From contig DKQK01000071.1 in NCBI GenBank assembly GCA_002471665.1, positions 257,655 through 321,654 of the forward strand: a stretch of DNA of 64,000 nucleotides, read 5' to 3'. Source of the DNA: Gammaproteobacteria bacterium UBA7310 (GTDB lineage Bacteria > Pseudomonadota > Gammaproteobacteria > Pseudomonadales > Ketobacteraceae). This document shows positions 1 through 9,047 of this stretch, one piece after another. Positions within the stretch are counted from its first letter, which is position 1; each line of letters begins with the position of its first letter. The translations under genes were made by a program, and so were the position numbers. The notes under the pieces are model-generated. The model ran no database searches. It had not been told where the DNA came from and saw nothing but the letters and a program-made list of their open reading frames with translations.

Positions 1-848
1 ATGTATTCTGGTTCTTCGGCCACCCGGAAGTGTACATCATGATTCTGCCGGCCTTTGGTATCGTGTCGGCGATCATTCCCACCTTCGCCCGCAAACCGCT
101 GTTTGGTTACGCCTCCATGGTGTACGCCACCGCGTCCATCGCCTTCCTGTCGTTTGTAGTATGGGCACACCACATGTTCACCGTTGGTCTGCCGCTGGCC
201 GGCAACCTGTTCTATATGTACATGACCATGTTGATTGCAGTACCCACCGGGGTGAAGGTGTTTAACTGGGTGGCCACCATGTGGCGCGGCTCCATGAGCT
301 TTGAAGTCCCTATGCTGTTCGCCATTGCCTTTGTCATCCTGTTTACCATCGGTGGCTTCTCCGGCCTGATGCTGGCCATCACTCCGGTGGATCAGCAATA
401 CCATGACACCTACTTTGTGGTGGCCCACTTCCACTATGTGCTGGTCTCCGGTGCGGTGTTCTCCATTATCGCCGGGGTCTATTACTGGCTGCCGAAGTGG
501 ACCGGGCGCATGTACAACATCGGATTGGCCAAGCTGCACTTCTGGTGCTCATTGATCTTCGTCAACCTGTTATTCTTCCCCATGCACTTTGTGGGGCTGG
601 CGGGCATGCCGCGGCGTTACTCCGATTACTCACTGCAGTTTGCCGATTTCAACTGGTGGATCAGTATTGGTGGCTTTGGTTTCGGCCTCAGCCAGCTGAT
701 TCTGTTGTGGATTCTGATTGACGTTTGCTTCCGCAAAAAAGGCGAAGCAGTCAGCGATCAGGTATGGGACGGCGCCGATGGCCTGGAGTGGACACTGCCC
801 TCCCCTGCGCCGTACCACAGCTTCTCCACTCCACCGGTTGTGAAATAA
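1..848 (+). CDS. ctaD: Cytochrome c oxidase subunit I, 3' part
   Basis: This is the C-terminal 281 residues of the catalytic subunit of aa3-type cytochrome c oxidase; the gene begins before the window. The reading frame is open from base 3 and opens with the heme a3/CuB signature FGHPEVY, whose His is the cross-linked CuB ligand. The later segment HDTYFVVAHFHYVL carries the heme a and a3 histidines, and several hydrophobic membrane helices follow. Heme-copper oxidase assembly genes come directly downstream (ctaG, coxIII, SURF1, ctaA, ctaB), as is usual for this operon in Gammaproteobacteria. The protein reduces O2 to water and pumps protons in the inner membrane. Confidence 0.97.
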   Translation, partial: VFWFFGHPEVYIMILPAFGIVSAIIPTFARKPLFGYASMVYATASIAFLSFVVWAHHMFTVGLPLAGNLFYMYMTMLIAVPTGVKVFNWVATMWRGSMSFEVPMLFAIAFVILFTIGGFSGLMLAITPVDQQYHDTYFVVAHFHYVLVSGAVFSIIAGVYYWLPKWTGRMYNIGLAKLHFWCSLIFVNLLFFPMHFVGLAGMPRRYSDYSLQFADFNWWISIGGFGFGLSQLILLWILIDVCFRKKGEAVSDQVWDGADGLEWTLPSPAPYHSFSTPPVVK

Positions 849-879
849 TCACGGGCAACAAGCAAGGGAGCCTGGCGCC

Positions 880-1452
880 ATGACAGAGCAACACACAGCA
901 CAGCAAGCCAACAGCAAACTGGTGAAGAAACTTTTGCTGATTGTCGTTGGTATGTTTGTTTTTGCAGTGGGTGTGTTGCCTCCAATGTATGACGCGATCT
1001 GCGATATCACCGGCCTCAACGGCAAAACCTCCAATGAAGCCGCCGATACCAGCAACGCAGTGGTGGATGAGGAGAGGAGCGTTACCATTCAGTTCCTGGC
1101 GAACACGGATCCGGCCATGGTCTGGGATTTCAAACCCAACACCTTCAGCATGAAAGTGCATCCGGGGGAAATTCACAAGGTCGATTTCCATGTTCGCAAC
1201 CCAACCTCCCGCTTCATCGTTGGCCAGGCTATCCCCTCGGTGGCACCGGCTCAGGCCACGCCCTATTTTAAAAAGACAGAATGCTTTTGTTTTAACAGTC
1301 AGGAATTAAAAGGCGGCTCCGAAATGGACATGCCGTTGATTTTTTATGTTGATCCTGAGCTACCGAAGAACGTGCGTACCATCACGCTTTCATACCAGCT
1401 CTACGATATTACGGAATCGACGGACAAGGCCCCATCACTGGCCGCCAATTAA
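880..1452 (+). CDS. ctaG: Cytochrome c oxidase copper chaperone Cox11
   Basis: Cox11/CtaG delivers copper to the CuB site of subunit I. The 190-residue protein has one N-terminal membrane segment (about residues 18-38) followed by a periplasmic immunoglobulin-like domain. The copper-binding motif is visible as ECFCF at about residue 136. It starts 31 bases after ctaD and ends 30 bases before coxIII, so it is probably co-transcribed. Length and motif match the family, and the gene position between ctaD and coxIII is the standard one. Confidence 0.95.
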   Translation: MTEQHTAQQANSKLVKKLLLIVVGMFVFAVGVLPPMYDAICDITGLNGKTSNEAADTSNAVVDEERSVTIQFLANTDPAMVWDFKPNTFSMKVHPGEIHKVDFHVRNPTSRFIVGQAIPSVAPAQATPYFKKTECFCFNSQELKGGSEMDMPLIFYVDPELPKNVRTITLSYQLYDITESTDKAPSLAAN

Positions 1453-1482
1453 CAGGATTTTGATCGCTTGAGGAGATCAACA

Positions 1483-2376
1483 ATGGCAGAAAAAAATACA
1501 CAATACTATGTGCCGGAACAAAGCCCCTGGCCCTTCATCACCGCCGTCGCACTTTTTTTGGTGGCGCTGGGTGCGGCTACCTTCATACAGCAAAATTCCG
1601 GCAGTGGCATCGTCACCAATGAGGGTTCCTCGGGATCGATCATACTTCCGCTGGGGCTGACGCTGATCGTCATCATGATGTTTGTCTGGTTTCGTGACAC
1701 CATCAAGGAAAGCCTGGCCAATATGAACAGCCCGCAGATGGATCGTTCCTATCGCATGGGGATGTTGTGGTTCATCTTCTCTGAAGTCATGTTCTTCGGG
1801 GCGTTCTTCGGTGCGCTTTTTTACGTGCGCATATTGGCGGTACCCTGGTTAGGCGGTGCCGGTGAAGAGGCTATGACCCATGAACTGCTGTGGCCCAACT
1901 TTCAGGCCATGTGGCCACTGACACAGACCCCGGGCGGCGGCACGACAGAAGCCATGCCGGCGTGGGGTTTGCCTTTCCTGAACACCGTGTTGCTGGTGAG
2001 CAGCAGTATTACCCTGACCATTGCCCACCATGCACTGGTGGCCGGACAACGTAACAAACTGCTGCTTAATCTGTTTATTACTCTGGTATTGGGCTTCGCT
2101 TTCCTGTTTTTCCAGATTGAGGAGTACATTCACGCCTACACCGAATTAGGGCTCACCCTGGACGCCGGCATCTATGGTTCCACGTTCTTTATGCTCACCG
2201 GTTTCCACGGCATGCACGTCACCATTGGAGCCACCATGCTGACCATCATGTTCCTGCGGGCATTGAAGGGCAACCTGACACCGGATAATCACTTTGCTTT
2301 TGAAGCATCCGCCTGGTACTGGCACTTTGTGGATGTGGTGTGGCTGTTTCTCTTTGTATGCGTCTATTGGTTGTAA
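1483..2376 (+). CDS. ctaE: Cytochrome c oxidase subunit III
   Basis: This is subunit III of the aa3 oxidase, 297 residues with seven predicted membrane helices. The segment FFMLTGFHGMHVTIG and the C-terminal WHFVDVVWLFLFVCVYW are typical of the family. I chose the ATG at 1483 because GAGGAG lies 6-8 bases upstream; an in-frame start 15 bases earlier has no such site. An insert of roughly 30 residues (GGAGEEAMTHELLWPNFQAM and on) between helices is common in gammaproteobacterial CoxIII. It belongs to the same operon as ctaD and ctaG. Confidence 0.95.
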   Translation: MAEKNTQYYVPEQSPWPFITAVALFLVALGAATFIQQNSGSGIVTNEGSSGSIILPLGLTLIVIMMFVWFRDTIKESLANMNSPQMDRSYRMGMLWFIFSEVMFFGAFFGALFYVRILAVPWLGGAGEEAMTHELLWPNFQAMWPLTQTPGGGTTEAMPAWGLPFLNTVLLVSSSITLTIAHHALVAGQRNKLLLNLFITLVLGFAFLFFQIEEYIHAYTELGLTLDAGIYGSTFFMLTGFHGMHVTIGATMLTIMFLRALKGNLTPDNHFAFEASAWYWHFVDVVWLFLFVCVYWL

Positions 2377-2403
2377 ACCGAAACAAGGCTGGGCTCGCAC
2401 GGC

Positions 2404-2616
2404 TCAGCCTTTTAAACCATGGGGTTGAATCCAGCCCATGGCAAAAGCAGCCGCCAACAACACCAGCAAGAACGCAGAAAAGCCCACACGATAAGCCAGC
2501 ATTTTGACCGTGCGCTGCTTATCCCCTTCCTGATTTCGCACCAAAGATCTGAGAGCACCAAACAGACTGAATGCAATCACGAACAACACGGCAACGACCG
2601 CAATCTTTATCAACAT
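2404..2616 (-). CDS. DUF2909 small twin-transmembrane protein
   Basis: This 70-residue protein has two hydrophobic helices (about residues 3-22 and 46-66) joined by a charged loop with NQEGDKQRTVKML, which fits the DUF2909 family commonly found beside cytochrome oxidase genes. It is on the minus strand between coxIII and SURF1, the arrangement seen in many Pseudomonas-like genomes. The ATG at 2616 has GGAAA just upstream; the ATG at 2628, four residues earlier, has none that I can see. Its function is not known. A role in oxidase biogenesis would be inference from position only. Confidence 0.8.
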   Translation of the reverse strand: MLIKIAVVAVLFVIAFSLFGALRSLVRNQEGDKQRTVKMLAYRVGFSAFLLVLLAAAFAMGWIQPHGLKG

Positions 2617-2655
2617 AATGGTTTCCATTGGAAATGAAGTAGCAGCAGTATAACA

Positions 2656-3423
2656 ATGAGCAAATCAGTAGCACATAGCCGGAGAGGATTTGTCTTGGCC
2701 GGGTTTCATTTTACCCCAGGCATCGTACCATCCATCGTTACGTTACTGGCGTTGGCGCTGCTGGTTAACCTCGGCCTGTGGCAATTACGCCGAGCAGAAG
2801 CCAAACAATCCATGGTGGATCGCATGCAGGCCCGCAGCCAGCAACCCAGCCAAAGCCTGGCCGAATTACTGACCACGCCGTTACCCAAGGACATGACAGA
2901 CTACCCTCTGCATGCCACCGGCCACTACCTAAACGAGTTCAATCTGTTACTGGATAACCGCACCCATCGTGGTGAACCCGGCTACCAGATCCTGACTGCC
3001 TTTCATGTCAACGATGCCACCCACAATCGCATCTTGCTGGTCAATCGGGGCTGGCTGCCTCAGGGGCCGGACCGCTCAATACCGCCCAAGATACCGGCGG
3101 AATCCGGCGAGATCACCATTCACGGGAGCGCGCACACCCCCAACCCCGATTTTTTTGTATTAAAAGAAGATAACTATCAACAGGTGAGCTGGCCATTTTT
3201 GATTCAGAAAATAGACCTTGAAAAATCATCGCAGCTGTTTGATTATCCGCTAATACCTTTTGTGTTGCGCTTGGCTCCGGACGAGTCCTCACAATTTGTA
3301 CGCGAATGGCACAGCCATTTCATGGGGCCGGAAAAGCATTACGGTTACGCAGTTCAGTGGTTTTCTCTGGCTGCTGCTTTACTGGTAATATACGTCGTGG
3401 TCAACACGAAACGAAAACAATAA
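2656..3423 (+). CDS. SURF1 family oxidase assembly protein
   Basis: SURF1 proteins help insert heme a into cytochrome oxidase subunit I. The 255-residue protein has the family's layout of one membrane helix at each end (about residues 24-44 and 229-248) with a soluble domain between. The motif GLWQLRRAEAKQ after the first helix, the segment LLVNRGW and the C-terminal HYGYAVQWFSLA are characteristic. It lies between DUF2909 and the SCO-like gene, inside the oxidase assembly cluster. Confidence 0.93.
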   Translation: MSKSVAHSRRGFVLAGFHFTPGIVPSIVTLLALALLVNLGLWQLRRAEAKQSMVDRMQARSQQPSQSLAELLTTPLPKDMTDYPLHATGHYLNEFNLLLDNRTHRGEPGYQILTAFHVNDATHNRILLVNRGWLPQGPDRSIPPKIPAESGEITIHGSAHTPNPDFFVLKEDNYQQVSWPFLIQKIDLEKSSQLFDYPLIPFVLRLAPDESSQFVREWHSHFMGPEKHYGYAVQWFSLAAALLVIYVVVNTKRKQ

Positions 3424-3440
3424 TAAAGCAGTTATTCCGC

Positions 3441-4079
3441 ATGGACACCAACTCCCAATCAACCAGACAACGAAATCGCAAAACGCTTTTGATTGCCCTG
3501 GCCGTTTTTCTGATCCCTTTCCTTGCTGCGTTGGCTTTGCACAAAACCGGACTTTACAAATCCGTTGGCACCAGTAATCGCGGCGCATTGATTACACCAC
3601 CGGTGGCCTTCGAAAGCATTCCCCTGCTGGATGAGCAATCCCAACAACTGGACCCAGGCAGCTTCCGCAAGCGATGGTGGATGGTCTATGTCATGCCGGA
3701 AGAGTGTGATCAATCCTGCGAAAACAGCCTGTACCAGATGCGCCAGATTCATGCCGCACTGGGTCCGGAACAAAGCCGTGTAGCCACCATGCTGATCAGT
3801 GCCCATGAACTAAAGCCTCGATATCAAACCTTGATTGCGAACGAGTTTCCTGAGCTCACTGTTGCCTACACCAAACCATCCGGTTTAAGGGATTGGTTTA
3901 ATGACACAGATAACGATGCCCTCAAATCCAGCCAGGTGGGCTATATCTATCTGGTGGATACCATGGGCGCAGTGTTTATGTATTACCCTACTTACGCAGA
4001 CGAGCAGGAGTCCATATTGAAAGGCCGGGATATGCTGAAGGATCTGCAAAAAGTACTTAAACTCTCAAAAATTGGGTGA
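3441..4079 (+). CDS. SCO/thioredoxin-like membrane protein of the oxidase cluster
   Basis: The 212-residue product has a basic N-terminus, one membrane helix (about residues 17-35) and a periplasmic domain. That domain contains MPEECDQSCENSLYQMRQIHAALG, which resembles the CxxxC region of SCO/thioredoxin-fold proteins (here C-x3-C). The C-terminal helix with DMLKDLQKVLKLS also fits a thioredoxin-like fold. I chose ATG 3441 because it immediately precedes the charged N-terminus; the longer frame upstream overlaps SURF1. Its end overlaps the ctaA start by 4 bases, implying coupling. A role in oxidase copper or redox handling is inferred from fold and neighbours. Confidence 0.8.
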   Translation: MDTNSQSTRQRNRKTLLIALAVFLIPFLAALALHKTGLYKSVGTSNRGALITPPVAFESIPLLDEQSQQLDPGSFRKRWWMVYVMPEECDQSCENSLYQMRQIHAALGPEQSRVATMLISAHELKPRYQTLIANEFPELTVAYTKPSGLRDWFNDTDNDALKSSQVGYIYLVDTMGAVFMYYPTYADEQESILKGRDMLKDLQKVLKLSKIG

Positions 4080-5128
4080 CCGTCTCTATGTGGCTTAAGC
4101 GTCTCTCAATCTTTGCGGTATTTCTTGCCTGCGGCGTGGTGGCCCTGGGTGCGTACACCCGCCTGCAGGACGCCGGGCTGGGCTGCCCTGACTGGCCGGG
4201 TTGCTACGGACATCTGGTGGTTCCAAAGTCCAGCGAAGCCATTTCAAACGCCAACGCCGCTTTCCCCGAGCGACCGCTGGAATCCCACAAGGCCTGGCCG
4301 GAAATGATTCATCGCTATTTCGCCTCTACCCTTGGCCTGGTGATCCTAGCAATACTGGCCCTCTGTATTCGAGCCCGCAAAAACAATCCTCAGGTGCCAT
4401 TGAAGCTACCGCTGTTTCTGGCGGCATTGGTGATATTCCAGGGGCTTTTGGGAATGTGGACGGTGACCCTCGGGCTGTTTCCCACCATCGTCATGGCGCA
4501 CTTGTTAGGTGGTTTCACCACCCTGTGCCTGTTGTTCTTGCTGGCCGTGCGACTGCACAACGGCCTCCCCGTTGCCGCCAGTGGTAACAAAGACAGTGAA
4601 CACGCCTTCCAGAAAAAGAATGCAGTGCTGCGTTTTGGTATCATCGGAATCGTCATCCTTGGGTTGCAGATTGCACTGGGCGGCTGGACTGCTGCCAACT
4701 ATGCTGCCACCGTATGCAGTGAACTGCCGATCTGTCAGAGTGGATGGCAACAGCATGTGAATATTTCCGATGCCTTTCAATTCTGGGGGCATGGTGTAGA
4801 AGATTACGAATTTGCCACCCATCTGGGGGCAGATGCCAAAATCACGATTCATGTGGCACACCGCGTTGGCGCCATCATTACCACACTGTACCTGGGCAGC
4901 CTTTTTGTCTGGCTGCTGGTGCGCAGCAATCAGACACCGGTTACACGCAAGGCGGCCAGCATCGCCCTGCTATTGCTTTTGGCACAAGTAGGCTTAGGCA
5001 TCAGCAATGTTGTGCTGGATCTGCCGCTGCTGATTGCGGTTGCCCATAATGGTGTGGCCGCCATTCTGATGATGGCGCTGATATTTCTCAATCTAAGCTT
5101 GTATAGATCAGGGAGAACAATACGATGA
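4076..5128 (+). CDS. ctaA: Heme A synthase (COX15/CtaA)
   Basis: CtaA oxidises heme O to heme A for the aa3 oxidase. The 350-residue protein has about eight membrane helices. It starts with the family motif GAYTRLQDAGLGCPDWPGCYG, followed by EMIHRYFAS, a conserved heme-ligand histidine region. The second half repeats the pattern with ALGGWTAANYAATVC and HVAHRVGA. The GTG start overlaps the previous stop (GTGA), and the stop overlaps ctaB by 4 bases, so translation is likely coupled. An ATG four codons later is an alternative start. Confidence 0.95.
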   Translation: MTVSMWLKRLSIFAVFLACGVVALGAYTRLQDAGLGCPDWPGCYGHLVVPKSSEAISNANAAFPERPLESHKAWPEMIHRYFASTLGLVILAILALCIRARKNNPQVPLKLPLFLAALVIFQGLLGMWTVTLGLFPTIVMAHLLGGFTTLCLLFLLAVRLHNGLPVAASGNKDSEHAFQKKNAVLRFGIIGIVILGLQIALGGWTAANYAATVCSELPICQSGWQQHVNISDAFQFWGHGVEDYEFATHLGADAKITIHVAHRVGAIITTLYLGSLFVWLLVRSNQTPVTRKAASIALLLLLAQVGLGISNVVLDLPLLIAVAHNGVAAILMMALIFLNLSLYRSGRTIR

Positions 5129-6033
5129 GCAGAGCAATTAGCAATGCACTGACCAGCTCCGTCAGCTGGCGCGACTACCTGGAGCTAACCAAACCCCGTG
5201 TTGTCATGCTGTTGATGTTAACCGCCATCGTGGGTATGTTCATGTCCACCCCCGGGATGGTGCCGCTGGATGTTCTGATTTTGGGGTCCATGGGTATGGC
5301 CTTCGCCATGGCCGCCGCGGCGGCGGTTAATCACGTGGTAGACCAGCGTATCGACAGCATCATGGCGCGCACGGAAAACCGGCCTGTGGCCAAAGGCAAA
5401 ATCAGCTCACAAAAAGCCATTGCCTTTGCTGCCGGCCTGTCGGTGGCGTCCATGTTCATCCTGTCATTTTTCATCAACCCATTAACCGCCTTCCTGACGC
5501 TATTCGGCATTGTTGGTTACGCATTTGTCTATACCATGTACCTGAAACGCGCCACGCCCCAGAATATTGTTATCGGTGGCCTGGCCGGCGCGATCCCTCC
5601 ACTTTTGGGTTGGACCGCCGTCACCAACAGCGTGGATCCACATGCACTGTTGCTGGTGTTGATTGTCTTTGTCTGGACCCCACCACACTTCTGGGCATTG
5701 GCAATTCATCGCCGCGATGATTACGCAAAAGCGGGAATTCCCATGTTGCCCGTCACCCACGGCATTGAATACACCAAATCCGCTGTACTGCATTACACGA
5801 TTTTAATGGCGTTGTGCACTCTGCTGCCCTACCTGACTGGAATGAGTGGGCTGATTTACCTGACTTCCGCCATCATCCTGAATGCCATATTTATTTACTA
5901 CGCGGTGCGCCTCAAATTTGCTCCGGTAACGGGTATCGCCATGAAAACCTTTGGCTACTCCATCGTATACCTGATGTGTTTGTTTATCGTTTTGTTGGTT
6001 GATCACTACTTCATGATCACCCTGGTCACCTAA
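5125..6033 (+). CDS. ctaB: Protoheme IX farnesyltransferase (heme O synthase)
   Basis: CtaB attaches a farnesyl group to heme B to make heme O, the substrate of CtaA just upstream. The 302-residue membrane protein belongs to the UbiA prenyltransferase family. The first Asp-rich motif is NHVVDQRIDSIMARTENRP (N-x3-D-x3-D) at about residue 68, and the second is the loop IHRRDDYAKAGIPMLP. Nine hydrophobic helices are visible. It overlaps ctaA by 4 bases, and a GC-rich hairpin follows the stop at 6061-6080. Confidence 0.96.
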   Translation: MSRAISNALTSSVSWRDYLELTKPRVVMLLMLTAIVGMFMSTPGMVPLDVLILGSMGMAFAMAAAAAVNHVVDQRIDSIMARTENRPVAKGKISSQKAIAFAAGLSVASMFILSFFINPLTAFLTLFGIVGYAFVYTMYLKRATPQNIVIGGLAGAIPPLLGWTAVTNSVDPHALLLVLIVFVWTPPHFWALAIHRRDDYAKAGIPMLPVTHGIEYTKSAVLHYTILMALCTLLPYLTGMSGLIYLTSAIILNAIFIYYAVRLKFAPVTGIAMKTFGYSIVYLMCLFIVLLVDHYFMITLVT

Positions 6034-6060
6034 CAGCGCCCCCCTGAAAGTGAAATCCCT

Positions 6061-6080
6061 GGCCGCCAGACCCGGCGGCC
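6061..6080 (+). terminator. Probable terminator after ctaB
   Basis: GGCCGCC and GGCGGCC form a perfect 7-bp stem with a 6-base loop, 28 bases after the ctaB stop. The following TGCTTT is a weak T-tract. It probably ends the oxidase operon. Confidence 0.5.
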
Positions 6081-6173
6081 TGCTTTAACGGTTCCCCGCT
6101 TTCGACCTTGTGCAAAAACCGCTAGAATTCACTCTTTATCTCAATCCCCCTGAATTGTGCGGAGCTTCCCATA

Positions 6174-7382
6174 ATGATGATACGTCACCGCAGTGCGACA
6201 GCACTTGCGCTGGTAGCGGCGGCCTGTACCTGGCCGACACCACTTTACGCCAACCAGAACCAGACTAATTTCGAGCAGGAAATTGATGCCGTCTGTGAAG
6301 AGATCTTCCAGAATGAGGATGAGGTGTGCTTCACCCGAAGCGAGCCGGCATCCACCAGCACAGAACAAATCACCCCGGACGAACAACCGGCGCTGTACAC
6401 CTCATTGGTGCAAATAAGCCACAATCAGATCAACAGCATCAAGCACCATGTTACCGGCCAGCGGCGTCAGTCTTTGGGGGAAGGGCTGGCAGTGCATGAT
6501 CCAAAGCTCACGGGATACATCGGGGGTGCAGCCGGCGCCGAATGGATCCCGGGAACACGGATCAGTGCTTTCTTCAGCGGGTCAAAGGTGGACGGCGACC
6601 AGGACAGCACCGGCTTTGAAACCGGCTATGACCTGGCAACGGATCATTATACTTTCGGAATAGACCTGCAGGTTAACGCTGAGTGGCTGGTGGGAATAGC
6701 CTACGGCGCTACCGAAACAGAGCTTGAGTACAGCAGCGACTATCAGGATCGTTCCGACAATGATTCCGATCACTATCTGATATACAGCAGTTGGTACCGC
6801 AAGAATTTCGCGCTGGATATGACACTGGGCTACTCCAGCGGCGAGTTTGAAACCCGGCGCCAGCTCCCCGACGCGGTGGCCACCGGCACAACAGATAACA
6901 GTATGATCTACCTCAGCGTGGGCGGCGCGTACGATTTCAGCCAGGGTGGCTGGACCTATGGACCACTGGCCACGCTGGACTATCTGGATGGAGAGATTGA
7001 CGCCTTTGCAGAACAGGGCGAGAGCAACTGGAATGCGCAATATGATCAACAGGAGGTTAATTCACTGATTTATACCCTGGGGGCTCAAACATCTTATGCC
7101 CACAGCCTGAGCTGGGGAGTGATACTGCCCTACGCCAAAGCGGTGTGGCGCTATGAATTCGAAGACGAGCGGGACCTGATCGTTGGGCGCTTCGCAATTA
7201 ACCCCAGCGAGGAGTTCACCATCATTGCGGATCAACCTGACGTTTCCTGGTATGAGGTCAGTGCAGGCTTATCCGCCGTTTTCCCCCACGGCTTCGCTGC
7301 TTTTATCCATTACGAAGAAGTGCTCCGTTACAACGACACCAAACTTGCCACCCTTTCAGCCGGAGCCCGACTGGAGTTTTAA
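6174..7382 (+). CDS. Autotransporter-domain-like outer-membrane beta-barrel protein
   Basis: The 402-residue protein has a signal peptide (ATALALVAAACTWPTPLYA, cleavage near residue 26), then a short acidic region with two Cys. The remaining ~300 residues show alternating amphipathic strands rich in Tyr, Gly and Asp, such as YLIYSSWYRKNFALDMTLGY. It ends in Leu-Glu-Phe, the C-terminal aromatic typical of BAM-inserted barrels. The pattern resembles the autotransporter barrel domain without a recognisable passenger. It stands alone, with a strong terminator behind it at 7390-7422. Its transported substrate or function is unknown. Confidence 0.75.
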   Translation: MMIRHRSATALALVAAACTWPTPLYANQNQTNFEQEIDAVCEEIFQNEDEVCFTRSEPASTSTEQITPDEQPALYTSLVQISHNQINSIKHHVTGQRRQSLGEGLAVHDPKLTGYIGGAAGAEWIPGTRISAFFSGSKVDGDQDSTGFETGYDLATDHYTFGIDLQVNAEWLVGIAYGATETELEYSSDYQDRSDNDSDHYLIYSSWYRKNFALDMTLGYSSGEFETRRQLPDAVATGTTDNSMIYLSVGGAYDFSQGGWTYGPLATLDYLDGEIDAFAEQGESNWNAQYDQQEVNSLIYTLGAQTSYAHSLSWGVILPYAKAVWRYEFEDERDLIVGRFAINPSEEFTIIADQPDVSWYEVSAGLSAVFPHGFAAFIHYEEVLRYNDTKLATLSAGARLEF

Positions 7383-7389
7383 CCAGGTT

Positions 7390-7422
7390 TTGATCACCGC
7401 TGGTAGTAACAGCGGTGATCAA
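7390..7422 (+). terminator. Terminator hairpin after the barrel protein gene
   Basis: TTGATCACCGCTG and its exact complement CAGCGGTGATCAA make a 13-bp stem around a 7-base loop, starting 8 bases after the stop at 7382. The flanking T's on the left and A's on the right would also suit the opposite strand. Confidence 0.75.
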
Positions 7423-7518
7423 AAGAACCTTCCCATCTAAGCCGCTCCACCCACTTGCCAATTCCCCCAGACACAGCTAACAAGAATAATTACCTAATCA
7501 AAAAACTTGAGGCTAGCC

Positions 7519-7839
7519 ATGTGGGATTCGGACTCCGACCCAGTGCGGGAATACCATTACTACAACCAGGACGGAGTGTTCATCGGTAAGAGTGAGGGCG
7601 CTTCACCTCAGAAAGACCTGTTCGATCAGGCCCATTACGTTTTTGATGATCGCAGTGATATTGTAAAAAATCTGGATTTACTGGCCATCGCCAAACGAAA
7701 GCTGGCTAACCTGAGGAAAGAGCTGCTGGGTGTGCCTTTGAAAGACATTACCCGCATCATCGAACTGAACCAGTCCATTGTCGAGCTGGAAGCCGGCATT
7801 GAAGCCCTGGCCAAATCCTTAAATCAGAATACCGCCTGA
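7519..7839 (+). CDS. Hypothetical protein with C-terminal coiled coil
   Basis: I do not recognise this 106-residue protein. The first half is polar and aromatic (DPVREYHYYNQDGVFIG). The second half is a helical stretch with heptad-like Leu/Ile spacing (LDLLAIAKRKLANLRKELL and on), suggesting a coiled coil. There is no signal peptide or membrane helix. The ATG at 7519 follows GAGG by about 6 bases, so I prefer it to the TTG at 7507. A hairpin follows at 7845-7874. Confidence 0.65.
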   Translation: MWDSDSDPVREYHYYNQDGVFIGKSEGASPQKDLFDQAHYVFDDRSDIVKNLDLLAIAKRKLANLRKELLGVPLKDITRIIELNQSIVELEAGIEALAKSLNQNTA

Positions 7840-7844
7840 AAAAC

Positions 7845-7874
7845 GACAGGCCCGAATACTGTACCAGGCCTGTC
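7845..7874. terminator. Bidirectional hairpin between convergent genes
   Basis: GACAGGCC and GGCCTGTC form an 8-bp stem around a 14-base loop. It lies between the convergent ends of the 106-aa gene (stop 7839) and the acyl-CoA dehydrogenase gene (stop 7903), so it probably terminates both. Confidence 0.5.
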
Positions 7875-7902
7875 CTTAATGATGGAAAACAACAAGCTAC
7901 CT

Positions 7903-9024
7903 TCAGGCAACCCGACCATAGCGACTCAAATGAAAATCGGTGTTTCCCAAGAGTGCATCCATCGCAGTGAGACGTTTGAAGTAGAATCCTACGTTCAGCT
8001 CATCGGTCATGCCCATACCACCGTGTAACTGGACCGCCTGCTGCCCGATAAAGCGACCTGCTTTGCCCACCTGTACCTTAAACGCCGAAGCGGCTTTCTT
8101 GGCCACCTCACCGCCTTCCAGGTTACGCAGGCCTGCCATATACATGCTGGATTGGGTCAGCTCATGGGCCATGAACATGTCCACCATTCGATGCTGTAAC
8201 ACCTGGAATTTTCCAATGGGCAGCCCGAATTGCTTACGGGTTTTACAATAGTCCACAGTGTTTTTATAGAGCACTTCCATGGCACCCACGGCTTCCGCAC
8301 CCAGTGCAATCACCGCCTCATCCAGCACCGTTTCGATGGCCGGTAAAGCCTGACCGGCATCTCCCAGCAGCTCGGCCGGTGCGTTGTTGAAGCTGATATT
8401 GGCCGCTCGGCCACCTTCCATAGTCGGATAGGGGGTCACTGTCACACCCTCTGCAGCGGCCTCCACAACAAACACGCTGATGCCGTCCACATCAGTCAAG
8501 GAACCACGGGTACGGGCCGTTACCAGCAATTTATCCGCCGCGTGACCATTCAGCACCATCACTTTATCTCCGCTCAGGGTGTAGCCGTCCCCAACCGCTG
8601 TAGCGCGCGTTCCGACGCAGGCAGGATTGCCCCTGGACACGGGCTCATCATAGGCCAGCGCCAACTGCAGCTCACCCTGAATTACCGGTGCCAGCAGCGC
8701 CGCCTTCTGATCGGGATTACCCAATGTTTCCACCAGGCGGCCGCCCATGATCACAGTGGGGATAAAGGGCTCGGTGACCAGCGCCCTGCCGAACGCCTCC
8801 ATCATCAACATGACGTCAACCGCCGTGCCGCCAAAGCCACCGTTGCCTTCAGCGAACGGCACACTCAACCAACCCAGCTCTGCAAACATCTTCCAGTGGT
8901 CGGCGCTGTACCCCAGCTCGCTGGCCGCCAGGCGACGGCGGGTTTCAAAATCATAATCGTTCTGAATAAATTTGTTGATGCTGTCCACCAGCATGTGCTG
9001 TTCTTCGGATAATTCGAAATTCAT
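7903..9024 (-). CDS. Acyl-CoA dehydrogenase family protein (short partner)
   Basis: The 373-residue protein has the three-domain acyl-CoA dehydrogenase layout: a helical N-terminus (MNFELSEEQHMLVDSINKF), a middle FAD-binding beta domain and a C-terminal helical domain with QAVQLHGGMGMTDELNVGFYFKRL. It is shorter than a typical ACAD and lacks the usual GGxxEIQ segment that its neighbour has. It follows the 403-aa dehydrogenase by 23 bases on the same strand. In steroid and pimelate pathways such unequal pairs form alpha2beta2 enzymes (for example FadE28-FadE29), so a heteromer is likely here. The substrate cannot be read from sequence. Confidence 0.85.
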   Translation of the reverse strand: MNFELSEEQHMLVDSINKFIQNDYDFETRRRLAASELGYSADHWKMFAELGWLSVPFAEGNGGFGGTAVDVMLMMEAFGRALVTEPFIPTVIMGGRLVETLGNPDQKAALLAPVIQGELQLALAYDEPVSRGNPACVGTRATAVGDGYTLSGDKVMVLNGHAADKLLVTARTRGSLTDVDGISVFVVEAAAEGVTVTPYPTMEGGRAANISFNNAPAELLGDAGQALPAIETVLDEAVIALGAEAVGAMEVLYKNTVDYCKTRKQFGLPIGKFQVLQHRMVDMFMAHELTQSSMYMAGLRNLEGGEVAKKAASAFKVQVGKAGRFIGQQAVQLHGGMGMTDELNVGFYFKRLTAMDALLGNTDFHLSRYGRVA

Positions 9025-9047
9025 AATGCTCTCCTGTCAGCCCGCAA

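Noticed and set aside
8542..9012. Plus-strand 156-residue frame inside the acyl-CoA dehydrogenase gene
   Set aside because: Antisense to a conserved FAD enzyme, with low-complexity His/Gln content.
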